A DNA stretch of 64,000 nucleotides. Source: CAWBXL01 sp963837365 (lineage in GTDB: Bacteria > Acidobacteriota > Terriglobia > Terriglobales > Acidobacteriaceae). The number at the start of each line of letters is the position of its first letter. The stretch's first letter is position 1. Position numbers and translations under genes: made by a program. Below, piece by piece: positions 52,754 to 61,836 of this stretch. The stretch is from contig CAWIMW010000002.1 in NCBI GenBank assembly GCA_963837365.1, positions 992,001 through 1,056,000 of the forward strand. The letters run 5' to 3'. The notes below the pieces were generated by a model. That model was given only the letters and a program-made list of their open reading frames with translations, made no database searches and had not been told where the DNA came from.

Positions 52754-53097
52754 GCGATGACCATCCTGAAACGCGCTGATTTTGTGAATCGGGGCCCTTT
52801 TAAAGTTTGAGTGAAACCGGCGCAGAGCGCACCGATAAAGGGATGGCTTTCCTTACCAAGGTAACGGGGGAAACTTCTTATCGGACGTGGAAGATTGAGA
52901 CTGCCACTTTTCCCTTCACCAATTCAGTCTTGTTTTTACAGCCCGGGGCGCCGATAGCCGCAACGGATTCCGAGGATAGCTATGGGGCACGGGGAAAAGT
53001 GGAGCAGGGTTAATGAGCGTAAACGCATGGTTACAACAGTCATGCTGATGCACTCTTGCCCTTCGCTAAACTGATAGCTTAGCGTGCGAGGTAAAGG
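52754..53097. other. Gene-free stretch between divergent genes
   Basis: Holds promoters for the metallopeptidase (minus) and the small protein gene (plus). A 68-codon frame from a TTG at 52807 has no Shine-Dalgarno and is not supported. A small GCTAA/TTAGC dyad lies near 53075-53090. Confidence 0.45.
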
Positions 53098-53454
53098 ATG
53101 AAAGCTCTCTTGTTACGTTCTCTGCTTGTCGCGGTCCTTGCCGGTCCTGCAATTGCGCTCGTCAGCAAGGTCGCATCACTTCAGGGTGGAATCAAATATG
53201 ACCCGCCTTTAAGCCAAGCCGAATTCCGTCAAATGGGAAATATGACAGTAAACGAGATGGAATCTGCCCTCGCCAAAAGGAGAATTAAGATGACTCGGTG
53301 GGATTGGGTGCGCGATTCGGTTTACTATTCGTATTTCTGGAAACAGGTTGGGCTGGATGCCATAATGCCGAGTTCTGGCGTATTCCTCGCGTGCACATGG
53401 GTCGGCTGGATGGAAAAAAGACACGCGCGGAAGACCGAACACCACCACCTATAG
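53098..53454 (+). CDS. Hypothetical exported protein
   Basis: 118 residues. ATG preceded by GAGGTAAAGG. N-terminal signal or anchor helix (LLLRSLLVAVLAGPAIALVS), a polar middle (MGNMTVNEMESALAKRRIKM) and a second hydrophobic segment (DAIMPSSGVFLACTWVGW) near 85-103. The tail is His/Lys-rich. No family recognised. Confidence 0.55.
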   Translation: MKALLLRSLLVAVLAGPAIALVSKVASLQGGIKYDPPLSQAEFRQMGNMTVNEMESALAKRRIKMTRWDWVRDSVYYSYFWKQVGLDAIMPSSGVFLACTWVGWMEKRHARKTEHHHL

Positions 53455-53478
53455 CCGTCCCCCGCAAAATATTCCCGG

Positions 53479-54204
53479 TCACTTCAAATTCTGTAGTGCC
53501 TGGCCGGCGATCTGCGCCGCCGGACTCGCCGGGTTTTCTTTCTGCACCCGCTCGTAGATTCCCTTGGCTTCCAGCGGCTGGTGGTCGGCTAACAGGGCAT
53601 CTGCCAATTGGAGCTGGGCGGCGGGCTTGCTCACCATGGCGGTGGGCTTTTCTGACAACACTTTGTAGATTTCGATGGCCTGCTTGGGCTGACCCTGCCG
53701 TAGATAAACGGACGCCAATGCTTGCTTGGCCAATGACGCCAAATCGGCGTTATGGTACGACGCCACCGTGCTGAGTTCTTTTTGGGCTGAGGTGTAGTCG
53801 CCCATATCCGCAGCGGTCAATCCCAGAAAATAGCGGGCAATGTCGCCAGAGCGAGTGTGCGGGTATTTATCTACGATCGCCTGGAACTGCTTGTGGGCCT
53901 CAGTTGCGCGATCTTTGACGGCAGTAAAACTCTGGAGTCCGGGTTGTTCGGGCGCATCTGCGGGCCGTATGGGAGCATCCATCGTACGTACCGCCTTGGA
54001 CAGGTCAAGGCTGGCCTTTTGGTCCTGGGTGTTCAGGTAATACCAACCGCCCAGCACGACGGCAACCGTCACCAGCGCAACCACGCCACCGACGATGAGC
54101 TTGGATTTGTGTTCGACCGTCCAGTCCACGGTCTGTTCGGCCACATGTAGAGTGGTACGGCTGAACTTGTCTTGTTTGAGTTGATGACGAGCTTCTGCGC
54201 GCAC
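53479..54204 (-). CDS. TPR membrane protein, YfgM-like
   Basis: 241 residues. N-terminal cytoplasmic segment (MRAEARHQLKQDKFSRT), one membrane helix at about 36-56 (LIVGGVVALVTVAVVLGGWY), then TPR-type helix pairs (FQAIVDKYPHTRSGDIARYF, LASLAKQALASVYLRQGQPK). The layout matches YfgM/TPR_21 proteins, which in proteobacteria associate with the Sec translocon and periplasmic chaperones. Convergent with the small exported gene. Confidence 0.82.
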   Translation of the reverse strand: MRAEARHQLKQDKFSRTTLHVAEQTVDWTVEHKSKLIVGGVVALVTVAVVLGGWYYLNTQDQKASLDLSKAVRTMDAPIRPADAPEQPGLQSFTAVKDRATEAHKQFQAIVDKYPHTRSGDIARYFLGLTAADMGDYTSAQKELSTVASYHNADLASLAKQALASVYLRQGQPKQAIEIYKVLSEKPTAMVSKPAAQLQLADALLADHQPLEAKGIYERVQKENPASPAAQIAGQALQNLK

Positions 54205-54261
54205 AAACTTCCCTTCTGGCTGCGTGTGAGTTGATAATGTACGGCGCCGGACGGTCTCAGG

Positions 54262-54630
54262 CTATCGGGGCGCTTCTTCCAGCATACCCTTTTCCAGCTT
54301 TTCCTGGCACTCGATACAGTGCCGTGTCCACGGAACTGCTTCCAGCCGCTTCACGTTAATTTCAGTACCGCACGAGATACATTCACCAAAACTACCTTCC
54401 CGAATGCGGGAAAGAGCGCTTTCCACCATTTGCAGGGTCTGGCGTTCCGTATTGCTTTGATGAAAAAGGAATTCTTTATTATAGGAGCTGGCAGCGCGGT
54501 CCGCGATGTCCTGGGCCGAATCGTCGCCTACCGTCCGGCCATCGTGCTCGGTGCGCGAGACAATGCGGCGGAGCTCCTGGAGCCTGGACTCCAGTCTCTT
54601 TTTGAATTGGTCTACTTTCTTCTTGTCCAT
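54262..54630 (-). CDS. DksA/TraR-family zinc-finger protein
   Basis: 122 residues. N-terminal coiled coil (MDKKKVDQFKKRLESRLQEL) and a C-terminal four-Cys zinc site: ECISCG and HCIECQ. The DksA coiled-coil tip Asp pair is seen in DDSAQDIADRAASSYN. These proteins bind RNA polymerase in the stringent response, but short family members vary in function. Confidence 0.88.
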   Translation of the reverse strand: MDKKKVDQFKKRLESRLQELRRIVSRTEHDGRTVGDDSAQDIADRAASSYNKEFLFHQSNTERQTLQMVESALSRIREGSFGECISCGTEINVKRLEAVPWTRHCIECQEKLEKGMLEEAPR

Positions 54631-54739
54631 AAATAATAACTCGCGGCCTTAGCAGCCGCGTCCTCGCCAATTTCCTTTGGCCAAACGGAAATGATATGCG
54701 CCTACTTTGAGATGCGTCAACTGGTCAAGGGGCTGCTAC

Positions 54740-56191
54740 CTAGTGCGGTAACGGCTGCGGCAAATTGGCGATGGCGTAAGCCATCACTGTCATGGCGGCT
54801 GCGTCCTCCTGAAGATCGCGTGGTGGCACTTTGTCCAGGGTATCGGCGGCGGTGTGGTGGTAATGGAAGTAGGGACGGCTATCCACCATCAAACCGAACG
54901 CAGGAACTCCAGCTTTGGCCATGGGTTCAATATCAGTCTCAGGACTATCAGAAACTACATCGATGAGATTTGCTCCTAGCGGAGCTAATACGTCCTGTGG
55001 GACTTGAAGCCAGGTCTTGGTGGCTAAGCTGATCTTGGCTACAAACCCCGAGGGATGAAACGGCCCGGAATCGCTTTCAAAAACAGCCACATGATTGGCG
55101 AATTCCGACTGATGCGCCGCTGCGTAGGCATCACGCCCGCGTGCGCCATCTTCTTCATTCGTCCATGCCACTACGCGCAAGGTCCGCTTGGGATGAAGGT
55201 GTAACTTGCGCACCAGTTGGACAACCTGCATCGCGGCCACCACGCCTGCACCATCATCAATGGCGCCGGTCCCCAGGTCCCACGAATCCAAATGACCGGA
55301 GACCAGCACGACCTGTTCGGGATGTTCCGACCCTTTCAAATCTGCGACTACGTTATGGCACACCACTTCGGGGCCTCGCTGTGAGGTGAGGACCAGATGA
55401 ATGCGTACTTTGCCTTGCGCCGCCAGATCGGCGATTAGAGTCGCATCTTCCGCCGTGACGGCTGCCGCGGGAATGCCTGCCGCTTTGCTGGTACCGGTGT
55501 GGGGAAGGCGGAAGTCCGCATCTCCGACGGAGCGGACTAACGAGGCTACGGCGCCTAAAGCAGCTGCGTGTTGCGCTCCCTCCCATCGGTAAGCGACGTC
55601 TTCCTCATAGGCGTCGAAGGCGTGGTTGGCTTCGGATTTACGTTTGTCGAAATAGGTGTTGAACAACACAACTTTCCCGGCGACTTTTTCCCGGCCCAGG
55701 GCCTTCAGTTCGTCAAAACTGTTCACTACGACAACCTCGGCAGTGAGCCCGCCGGGAGGAGTAGGGATATTTCCGCCTAACGCAGTGAGCACAATTTTTT
55801 GTGTCGTGTTGGGAACTTGGCCGGGATACTCCACCAGTTGCGCTGTTTCCTCGCCACGGATCCACTGCGGAACTTTTACATCTTCCAGATCCACATCCAG
55901 TCCGAGCTTGCGCAGTTCGTCAGCCACATAATTCTCCGCCGCCGCCGATTGCGGCGATCCCACGGGGCGCGGGCCGATGTTTTCGGTGAGGTGAGCCAGC
56001 TGGCGGTAAGCATAGTCGTCGCTGAGCGCGGCGTCTCGCAGAGCGATCAGCTCACTCTTCAACTGAGGTGAAACGGCCGCCCCTTCCGGAGTTGCTGCTG
56101 CTTCAGACGGCCGGCTGACCGAATACTGGGCGAAAGCGAAAAAAACACAAGAAGAGAGGTAGAGAGCAATTACCGAAAGTATTTTGCGCAT
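54740..56191 (-). CDS. Secreted M28-family aminopeptidase
   Basis: 483 residues. Signal peptide 1-21 (ILSVIALYLSSCVFFAFA). Co-catalytic zinc residues: SGHLDSWDLGTGAIDDGAGV (His, Asp), the Glu pair in WTNEEDGARGRDAY, then DSGPFHPSG and PYFHYHHTAADTLDKV. A PA-like domain lies at about 140-270. Typical of extracellular or periplasmic peptidases that supply amino acids. Monocistronic. Confidence 0.92.
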   Translation of the reverse strand: MRKILSVIALYLSSCVFFAFAQYSVSRPSEAAATPEGAAVSPQLKSELIALRDAALSDDYAYRQLAHLTENIGPRPVGSPQSAAAENYVADELRKLGLDVDLEDVKVPQWIRGEETAQLVEYPGQVPNTTQKIVLTALGGNIPTPPGGLTAEVVVVNSFDELKALGREKVAGKVVLFNTYFDKRKSEANHAFDAYEEDVAYRWEGAQHAAALGAVASLVRSVGDADFRLPHTGTSKAAGIPAAAVTAEDATLIADLAAQGKVRIHLVLTSQRGPEVVCHNVVADLKGSEHPEQVVLVSGHLDSWDLGTGAIDDGAGVVAAMQVVQLVRKLHLHPKRTLRVVAWTNEEDGARGRDAYAAAHQSEFANHVAVFESDSGPFHPSGFVAKISLATKTWLQVPQDVLAPLGANLIDVVSDSPETDIEPMAKAGVPAFGLMVDSRPYFHYHHTAADTLDKVPPRDLQEDAAAMTVMAYAIANLPQPLPH

Positions 56192-56252
56192 GGGGCTTTT
56201 GAAATTCTAACTGATATCAACCGATGCGTGTCGCACGGTGCATTCCGCAAAA

Positions 56253-56281
56253 AAAGTGGCCCCATTTCTGGGGCCACTTTT
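56253..56281 (-). terminator. Terminator upstream of the M28 gene
   Basis: 11-bp perfect stem AAAGTGGCCCC / GGGGCCACTTT with a six-base loop, followed on the minus strand by seven T. It ends transcription coming from the GvpL/F side; stem ends are AT pairs, so it may also work on the plus strand. Confidence 0.85.
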
Positions 56282-56600
56282 CTAAAGAGGCGTATTGGTT
56301 GGAATCTTAGAAGAGACGAAGCAAGGAGCCGTCCGGCATACCGGTGCGGCGATTGAGTAGATGTCGAGAACGAGAGAAGGTCACGTCAGCGGCCTCTTTT
56401 ATATACTTCGGTATGAAGCACTTCCGCAGCCAAAAAGCGGCGCGCAAGACGCCCAGCGGTGGATCCCGGCAACTTACTTATAGACAGGCACTTACGCCAA
56501 CGGGCCGGAGTTCTATCTCCGGCCCGTCGGCACATTTTGCGCGGCAAATAAGTGCACGGGGCTGCACATTAGTTGCTCGCGCTTGACCTGGAAGATGAGT
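56281..56600. other. Gap with strong hairpin, no gene
   Basis: Between the GvpL/F stop and the terminator. No supported gene. Contains the 11-bp hairpin at 56500-56527; a structured leader or small RNA is possible but not shown. Confidence 0.4.
56500..56527. terminator. 11-bp perfect hairpin
   Basis: ACGGGCCGGAG (56500-56510) pairs with CTCCGGCCCGT (56517-56527) over a six-base loop. No T tract follows on the minus strand; on the plus strand a weak CATTTTG follows. Possible terminator or structural element. Confidence 0.45.
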
Positions 56601-57339
56601 TTAGGAAACCGTCCTCAGTTTGCCCGGCATGAAGTGATACGGAGGCCAGGGGCCGCTGATGGCAATCTCGCAATTCTTGAGTTGCTTGGCGGCGCTGCTG
56701 TAACGGTTCTGATATTTTTCGATGGATTTGGAGTCGATCAGAGTGGCAGATGTCGAGCAGCATTCCCTCAGCGTCCACTTTCTTACAGCTGATTTCCTCT
56801 TCGAGTGGGTTGAACATCTTGTGGACTTGGACGGAGAGGGCCCGGGCTTTGGTCTGTCGCTCGCGGTCTTTGGAGGCCTTTTCCCGCAGTTTGGAAAGAT
56901 ATTCGCCGCCGACCGTGTCCGGCAGGGCTACGCTCTCCAGTGCTTCGCGCAATGAGCCGTCGCGGACGACCAGCTTCAAATGCATTTCAGCCTTGCCGCG
57001 AAGCTTGGCCACGCTCTGGCCAAAGGCACGGCGGTTGCTGCGCACAGCCTGACGGAGGGCTTCGTCAGTGTCGAAGGTTGTGCCAAAGCGGAACGGCAAT
57101 ACGGTCCCGCTGCGGAAACATACGCTGACTACGCGCGCATGTTCAAGTACATGCTTTTCTTCCAGCTTGGCGTCAGAGTGATCATATTCGCTGACGATGA
57201 CAGCAAATTCGCCGCTGGGGTAACTCAGTACGGGTGCGTCATTTACGCCCTGAATGCCTTCCAGAAGGAAGGGACGCCGGGCACGAGTTCCATTAGATAG
57301 GGTTTGCTGCTCGGTGATGCAGTACGCATACCACGCCAT
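56601..57339 (-). CDS. Orphan gas-vesicle GvpL/GvpF family protein with a frameshift
   Basis: MAWYAYCITEQQTLSNGTRA at the start, then VSVCFRSGTVLPFRFGTTFD at about 71-90, both hallmarks of GvpL/GvpF. The uninterrupted frame goes to 56569, but with one base removed near 56741-56744 the end becomes IDSKSIEKYQNRYSSAAKQL, KNCEIAISGPWPPYHFMPGK and a stop at 56601, matching the family C-terminus and giving 245 residues. No gvpA or other gas-vesicle gene is in the window, so it probably has another job. Confidence 0.8.
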
Positions 57340-57689
57340 AGACGGTCTCTCCGAACCTGTGGTTACGAGGCTGGGACCTCGAACCTGAAAGTGGCAACGA
57401 CCTTTTTGAACCGGAAGAAAGGGCTTACAACGAGACTGGGTAGATGTACGTATCTTCTATCCTTTCGCATCTTACTGCGAACGATGAGGAAATTGCAACC
57501 ATTTCGTTGCATGCAGCATCGCAGCGAAGATTTGGCGAAGTATGGTTTCTCTCCTGTAACCATGCGTGAATTACGGCACTTTCAGTCTCGAATTTATCCG
57601 GCTTAGGCAAACACGGCCTGCATTCCTCTCCTGGTATTGAGCGCTCTGTTTTCAAACACAGAGTTGATCCGGATGATCCCCGGTATTCG
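57340..57689. other. Intergenic gap, nothing recognised
   Basis: About 350 bases between the GvpL/F start and the FMN oxidase stop. Small open frames have no Shine-Dalgarno. No repeat of the other families. Confidence 0.45.
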
Positions 57690-58880
57690 TTATGCGTCGT
57701 GCCAACTGCGTGGGATACTCACATAAGAACTGTCGAGCGCGCTAATCGACGCGCAGCCGAGCAACTTGAGCGTGCGTTCCACACCGCTGTGAAGGATTTC
57801 AATTGCACGCCCCACGCCTGCCTCTCCGGCAGCTGATAAGCCGTACGCATAGGCGCGTCCGCATAGCACAGCTCGCGCGCCCAGGCACAGGGCTTTCACG
57901 ATATCTCCGCCACGGCGTATGCCGCCATCCATCAGCACTTCGATGCGCCCGTTTACAGCGGCAACTACTTCGGGCAGTGCCCGAATGGTCGGAGAAACAC
58001 AGTCGAGCTGGCGGCCGCCATGATTGGAAACCACGATGGCGGAAGCGCCGGCGTCCATCGCGCGCCGGGCGTCGTCGCCGGTCAACACCCCTTTGACGAC
58101 CAGAGGGCCAGGCCAGCATTCGCGAATCCAGCGCATGTCGTCCCAGGTGACGTTGGCTTGGCCCAGAGCTGCGGTGACATCAATCAGCTTCATGGGACCC
58201 TTGCCGGGAATCACCACATTCGGCAGGTCGGGGACTCCGCCGTCAAGCAGAAATCGCGTAAGCCAAGCCGGGCGGGCGAGCACCTGGGGAACGTATGGAA
58301 TTTTCGCCAACAAATTTGTTCCCAGCAATTCTTTAATTCCATTGCGAATATCGCGCTCGCGTTGGCCGGCCATCGAGGTGTCAATGGTGGCGACCAGCGC
58401 CGAGAATCCCGCAGCCTTGGCACGCTCGATGGAGGCTTCGGCAACCTCGCGGCCTCCGACTAAGTAGAGTTGATAAAAAACTGGGCCGGAGGAAGCAGCG
58501 CGTACGTCTTCCAGGCGGTGCCCTGAAATGGTGGACAGGATATAGGCAGTGCCTGCTGCACCCGCTGCGCGCGCTGCTGCTACTTCACCACCCGGATGCA
58601 TGATACGGCTGTAGCCCACCGGAGCCAGCATTGCCGGGAAAGAGAGATCGAACCCAAGCACACGCGTGTGCAAATCGACGCCGGGAACAGTGACTGCTTG
58701 CCGGGGCCTGAAGGTGACTTCCTTAAACGCATCGCAGTTTGCCGCCAGCGTGACCTCGCCGTCAGCCCCTCCATCGAGGTAATCGAACACCGCTCGTGGC
58801 AGACGGCGTTGGGCCAGGGGACGTAGATCTTCGATATTGACGACGCGGGGAGAAGCTACCGCACGGGGAGTCTTGGCCAT
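57690..58880 (-). CDS. FMN-dependent alpha-hydroxy acid oxidase/dehydrogenase (LldD-like)
   Basis: 396 residues. (beta/alpha)8 FMN fold; catalytic motif VSNHGGRQLD (His, Arg) at about 275, FMN sites FPAMLAPVGYSRIMHPGGEV and QLYLVGGR, and DGGIRRGGDIVKAL near 320. The family oxidises L-lactate, glycolate or mandelate. Its place just after the fucose genes fits L-lactate as substrate, since that is one product of the oxidative L-fucose route. Confidence 0.9.
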   Translation of the reverse strand: MAKTPRAVASPRVVNIEDLRPLAQRRLPRAVFDYLDGGADGEVTLAANCDAFKEVTFRPRQAVTVPGVDLHTRVLGFDLSFPAMLAPVGYSRIMHPGGEVAAARAAGAAGTAYILSTISGHRLEDVRAASSGPVFYQLYLVGGREVAEASIERAKAAGFSALVATIDTSMAGQRERDIRNGIKELLGTNLLAKIPYVPQVLARPAWLTRFLLDGGVPDLPNVVIPGKGPMKLIDVTAALGQANVTWDDMRWIRECWPGPLVVKGVLTGDDARRAMDAGASAIVVSNHGGRQLDCVSPTIRALPEVVAAVNGRIEVLMDGGIRRGGDIVKALCLGARAVLCGRAYAYGLSAAGEAGVGRAIEILHSGVERTLKLLGCASISALDSSYVSIPRSWHDA

Positions 58881-59250
58881 GGCGTGATCGAACGCGATTA
58901 TACTGCGTTCGCGTCAAGAGAATAATGGGGCCGCGAATTTAAAAATCCGCTCCATCAGAAGCCACTTCTCATCTGATTTCGCTTGCGGGAGCGCCTGCTG
59001 AAATTTCCACATCAATTCTTCCCATCCCTTTTATGATGCACACTGCATCAGCCAGCCGCAAGGCAGCCCAAAAATAGCCCCCAAAGAATGCCATGGTCAC
59101 ACCCGAGGATTGAAAATCTGTCAGGGGGAAGATTTTGTCAGATGTTGAACAAGAATGTCGTTGATGTTGACACTGATCGCTCACAAAAAGAACCTGGTGA
59201 CCAGAATGAACGGCACGACTTAGCGTTTTCAGTGAGTGGTCCGATGATAT
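58881..59250. other. Gap between lldD-like and fucose genes
   Basis: About 370 bases, AT-richer, likely a promoter region for the FMN enzyme. A minus-strand frame 58969-59184 has a plausible end (EISAGAPASEIR) but weak support. Confidence 0.45.
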
Positions 59251-60042
59251 TTACTTGGTTCCTTCCTGTCCCAAGGCTCGATCCAGGTGGACGTAGCCAC
59301 CGTCCACGTACAAATGCTGTCCCGTGATGTGCGCGGCCTGAGATGAAAGTAGGAAGACTGCCATGGCAGCAATCTCCTCGGCTGTCGTCATCCGCTTGTC
59401 TAGCGGAATCTTAGCCACGATAGCATCCAACTTTTGTTGGGGATTGGAGAAGGTACTCAGCCATTGCTGGTACAGGGGCGTCATCACTTCCGCGGGAACG
59501 ATGGCGTTTACACGGATGCTGTAAGGAAGCAATTCCACAGCCCATTCACGGGTAAGAGCAAGGATCGCCCCTTTGGAAGACGCGTAGCCGGACGTGCCTC
59601 CCTGACCGGTGACCGCGGTTTTCGAGGCGATATTCACAATTGCTCCATGCGAACTTTTCAGATGAGGCAGAGCATAGTGCGCCATGTTGTAGTAATGAAG
59701 AAGATTTCGCTGAAGCGAGGCGACGTATTCCTGAGGGTTGCCGTGTTCGAGACCGACGCGGTCGTTGATCCCCGCGTTGTTTACCAGCGCATCCAGCTTT
59801 CCGAATTGCTTGACCGCTTGTTCCACTGCCTTGGTGCAAGCATCCACATTCGTGAGATCGGTGTGGATCAGCGAGCAGGGCTTGCCGGAAAGTTCAGCAA
59901 CCAGCTTTTCCCCCGCGTCCAGGTCACGGTCGACAATGACGGGAACGGCCCCTTCATCACTCAACAGACGGATGATGGCCGCGCCAATGCCTTTCGCGCC
60001 GCCAGTGATAAGAACAATTTTGTCTTTAAGCCGCAGGTCCAT
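59251..60042 (-). CDS. SDR dehydrogenase, probable L-fucose dehydrogenase
   Basis: 263 residues. Rossmann motif ITGGAKGIGAAII near 12, catalytic triad Ser-Tyr-Lys in NIASKTAV and YASSKGAIL (Tyr near 153), C-terminal AAHITGQHLYVDGGYVHLDR. Similar to FucD-type enzymes that oxidise L-fucose to L-fucono-1,5-lactone with NAD(P). Assigned from the cluster with a fuconolactonase-like and another SDR gene. Its start overlaps the fuconolactonase stop by 17 bases. Confidence 0.8.
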   Translation of the reverse strand: MDLRLKDKIVLITGGAKGIGAAIIRLLSDEGAVPVIVDRDLDAGEKLVAELSGKPCSLIHTDLTNVDACTKAVEQAVKQFGKLDALVNNAGINDRVGLEHGNPQEYVASLQRNLLHYYNMAHYALPHLKSSHGAIVNIASKTAVTGQGGTSGYASSKGAILALTREWAVELLPYSIRVNAIVPAEVMTPLYQQWLSTFSNPQQKLDAIVAKIPLDKRMTTAEEIAAMAVFLLSSQAAHITGQHLYVDGGYVHLDRALGQEGTK

Positions 60043-60880
60043 TGGAGGTGCTCTCTAAGCCGTAAAACCGGATTGCATTGAGTCCGAAAATTGCTTCTTT
60101 TTGGCGGGCAGGAAGTTTGCTGACGTAATTTCCAATCAACTGCCCCACCTGCCGGTAACTGCCCGCCAATAAACAAACCGGCCAGTCCGACCCAAACATC
60201 AGCCGTTCCGGACCGAAGGTGTCAAACACCACATTTAGATAAGGGAGAAAATCTTTTGCGCGCCAGCTCTTCCAATCGGCTTCGGTGATCAGTCCTGAAA
60301 CTTTGCAGTACACGTTGGGGTGTTCCGCGAGGGAGCGCATTTGTGCCGCCCAGGGGGCCAATGTGCCGCTGCGAATGGACGGTTTGGCGATGTGATCAAT
60401 TACAAAAGGCTGGTCTGGAAACCGTGTGACCAGTTCCAGCGCCGCCGGTAGTTGTTGCGCATAGATCAATATGTCGTAGGTAAAGCCAAATTCTTTCAGG
60501 GCCTGGATTCCCCGGCAGAACTCGGGCCGCAGCATGAATCCGTCATCCGCCTCCGATTGCACGATGTGGCGGAACCCGCGAAGCTTTTTAAATTGCGAGA
60601 AGTGGCGCAGCCGCTCCGAAACTTCAGGAGACTGCAAATCCACCCAGCCGACTACTCCTTTAATAAACTTGTACTGATCGGTGAGCGCCAATAAAAATTG
60701 TGTTTCTTGTTCCGTCTGGTCTACCTGTACCACTACACAGCCTGACACTCCGTTGGCTTTGAGCTCGGGCAGCAGGTCAGGTGGCATATAGTCGCGCTTC
60801 AAGGCCTTCATGTCATCGGTGATCCAACGGTGCCGCTGGACGTCGTACTTCCAGAAATGTTGATGACTATCAATCGGCAT
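60026..60880 (-). CDS. Amidohydrolase, probable L-fuconolactonase
   Basis: 284 residues. Amidohydrolase-2 fold: SHQHFWKYDVQRHRWI at the start (metal-binding His), FRHIVQSEADDGFMLRPEF, DHIAKPSI and FGSDWPVCLL near the C-terminus (Asp). This matches the fuconolactonase group that hydrolyses L-fucono-lactone to L-fuconate. Together with the flanking SDRs it forms a sugar-acid pathway. Confidence 0.86.
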   Translation of the reverse strand: MPIDSHQHFWKYDVQRHRWITDDMKALKRDYMPPDLLPELKANGVSGCVVVQVDQTEQETQFLLALTDQYKFIKGVVGWVDLQSPEVSERLRHFSQFKKLRGFRHIVQSEADDGFMLRPEFCRGIQALKEFGFTYDILIYAQQLPAALELVTRFPDQPFVIDHIAKPSIRSGTLAPWAAQMRSLAEHPNVYCKVSGLITEADWKSWRAKDFLPYLNVVFDTFGPERLMFGSDWPVCLLAGSYRQVGQLIGNYVSKLPARQKEAIFGLNAIRFYGLESTSNGPAA

Positions 60881-60888
60881 ACTTCACT

Positions 60889-61668
60889 TCAATCACGGAG
60901 ATTCAGGAATCCGCCATCGATCGGGTAATTCACGCCGGTAATAAACCCAGCTTCGTCAGAGCATAAGAACAACGTCAATGCGGCCACTTCTTCCGGTTCT
61001 CCCATGCGTCCGATAGGCTGGACCTGCGATAACTTTTGGAACATTTCTTTTTCCTGACCGGGATAGTTCTTGGCCAAATATCCATCTACGAATGGCGTGT
61101 GTATCCTTGCTGGGGAAATGCAATTACAACGGATGTTGAAGGGCAGATAGTCCTTGGCCACCGAGTAAGTCATGGAGATGACCGCGCCTTTGCTGGTGGA
61201 GTAGGCAAAGCGGTCTTTGAGCCCGGTGAGCGCGGAGACTGAGGCCATATTCAGGATGACGCCTGCCTGGTTTGCCTTCATGTGCCCGATGCAAGCCTGC
61301 ATGCAGTTGTAGATACCCATCACGTTGACCCGAAAAACCCTTTCGAAGTCTTCGGGGGAAGTGGATTCCAAGTTGCCGATGTGTGCGATGCCGGCGCTAT
61401 TTACCAGAATTTGCACTGGGCCGCGCTGGAATATCTGCGGGAAGGTGGTTCTCACCTGTGCGGGGTTGGAGACGTCGCATGAAACGGCCTCGGCATTGCC
61501 ACCGTCGGCCTGGATTTCACGTGCGACTGCGTTTGCCTGGCTAGCATCCAGGTCGAGAATGCACACTCGTGCTCCGCCGGCAGCAAATCTTTTCGCGATG
61601 GCGCGGCCGATGCCGCTGGCCCCACCGGTCACGATCGCGCTCTTGTGGTCCAGTCGAGAATTCATCAT
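60889..61668 (-). CDS. SDR, probable 2-keto-3-deoxy-L-fuconate dehydrogenase
   Basis: 259 residues from the first ATG (MMNSRLDHKSAIVTGG); a TTG five codons earlier is possible. Cofactor motif TGGASGIGRAI, catalytic Ser/Tyr/Lys in NMASVSALTGLKDRFAYSTS then KGA, and C-terminal FITGVNYPIDGGFLNLRD, close to enzymes that oxidise 2-keto-3-deoxy-L-fuconate. Start of the three-gene set. Fuconate dehydratase and the final diketo-hydrolase are not in the window. Confidence 0.82.
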   Translation of the reverse strand: MMNSRLDHKSAIVTGGASGIGRAIAKRFAAGGARVCILDLDASQANAVAREIQADGGNAEAVSCDVSNPAQVRTTFPQIFQRGPVQILVNSAGIAHIGNLESTSPEDFERVFRVNVMGIYNCMQACIGHMKANQAGVILNMASVSALTGLKDRFAYSTSKGAVISMTYSVAKDYLPFNIRCNCISPARIHTPFVDGYLAKNYPGQEKEMFQKLSQVQPIGRMGEPEEVAALTLFLCSDEAGFITGVNYPIDGGFLNLRD

Positions 61669-61836
61669 GGGCGGATGAAGCAATCAACCGCAGCTGATTG
61701 CGCAATAGTGTAAACGATTTCATTAAACTGGATCAGGGGATATTTCCTCCATTGACGGGTTCTACAAGCCTACCGTATCGTCAACAAGGCATTGCGGTTG
61801 GTTCAAAACCCCCAGACCTAGAAACGCCGACGCCTA

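Noticed and set aside
52807..53013. 68-codon plus-strand frame
   Set aside because: TTG start without Shine-Dalgarno; unlike any family.
56344..56586. 80-codon plus-strand frame near the hairpin
   Set aside because: Composition and start are poor; overlaps the GvpL/F end region.
58969..59184. 71-codon minus-strand frame
   Set aside because: No start signal; could be a fragment but not supportable.
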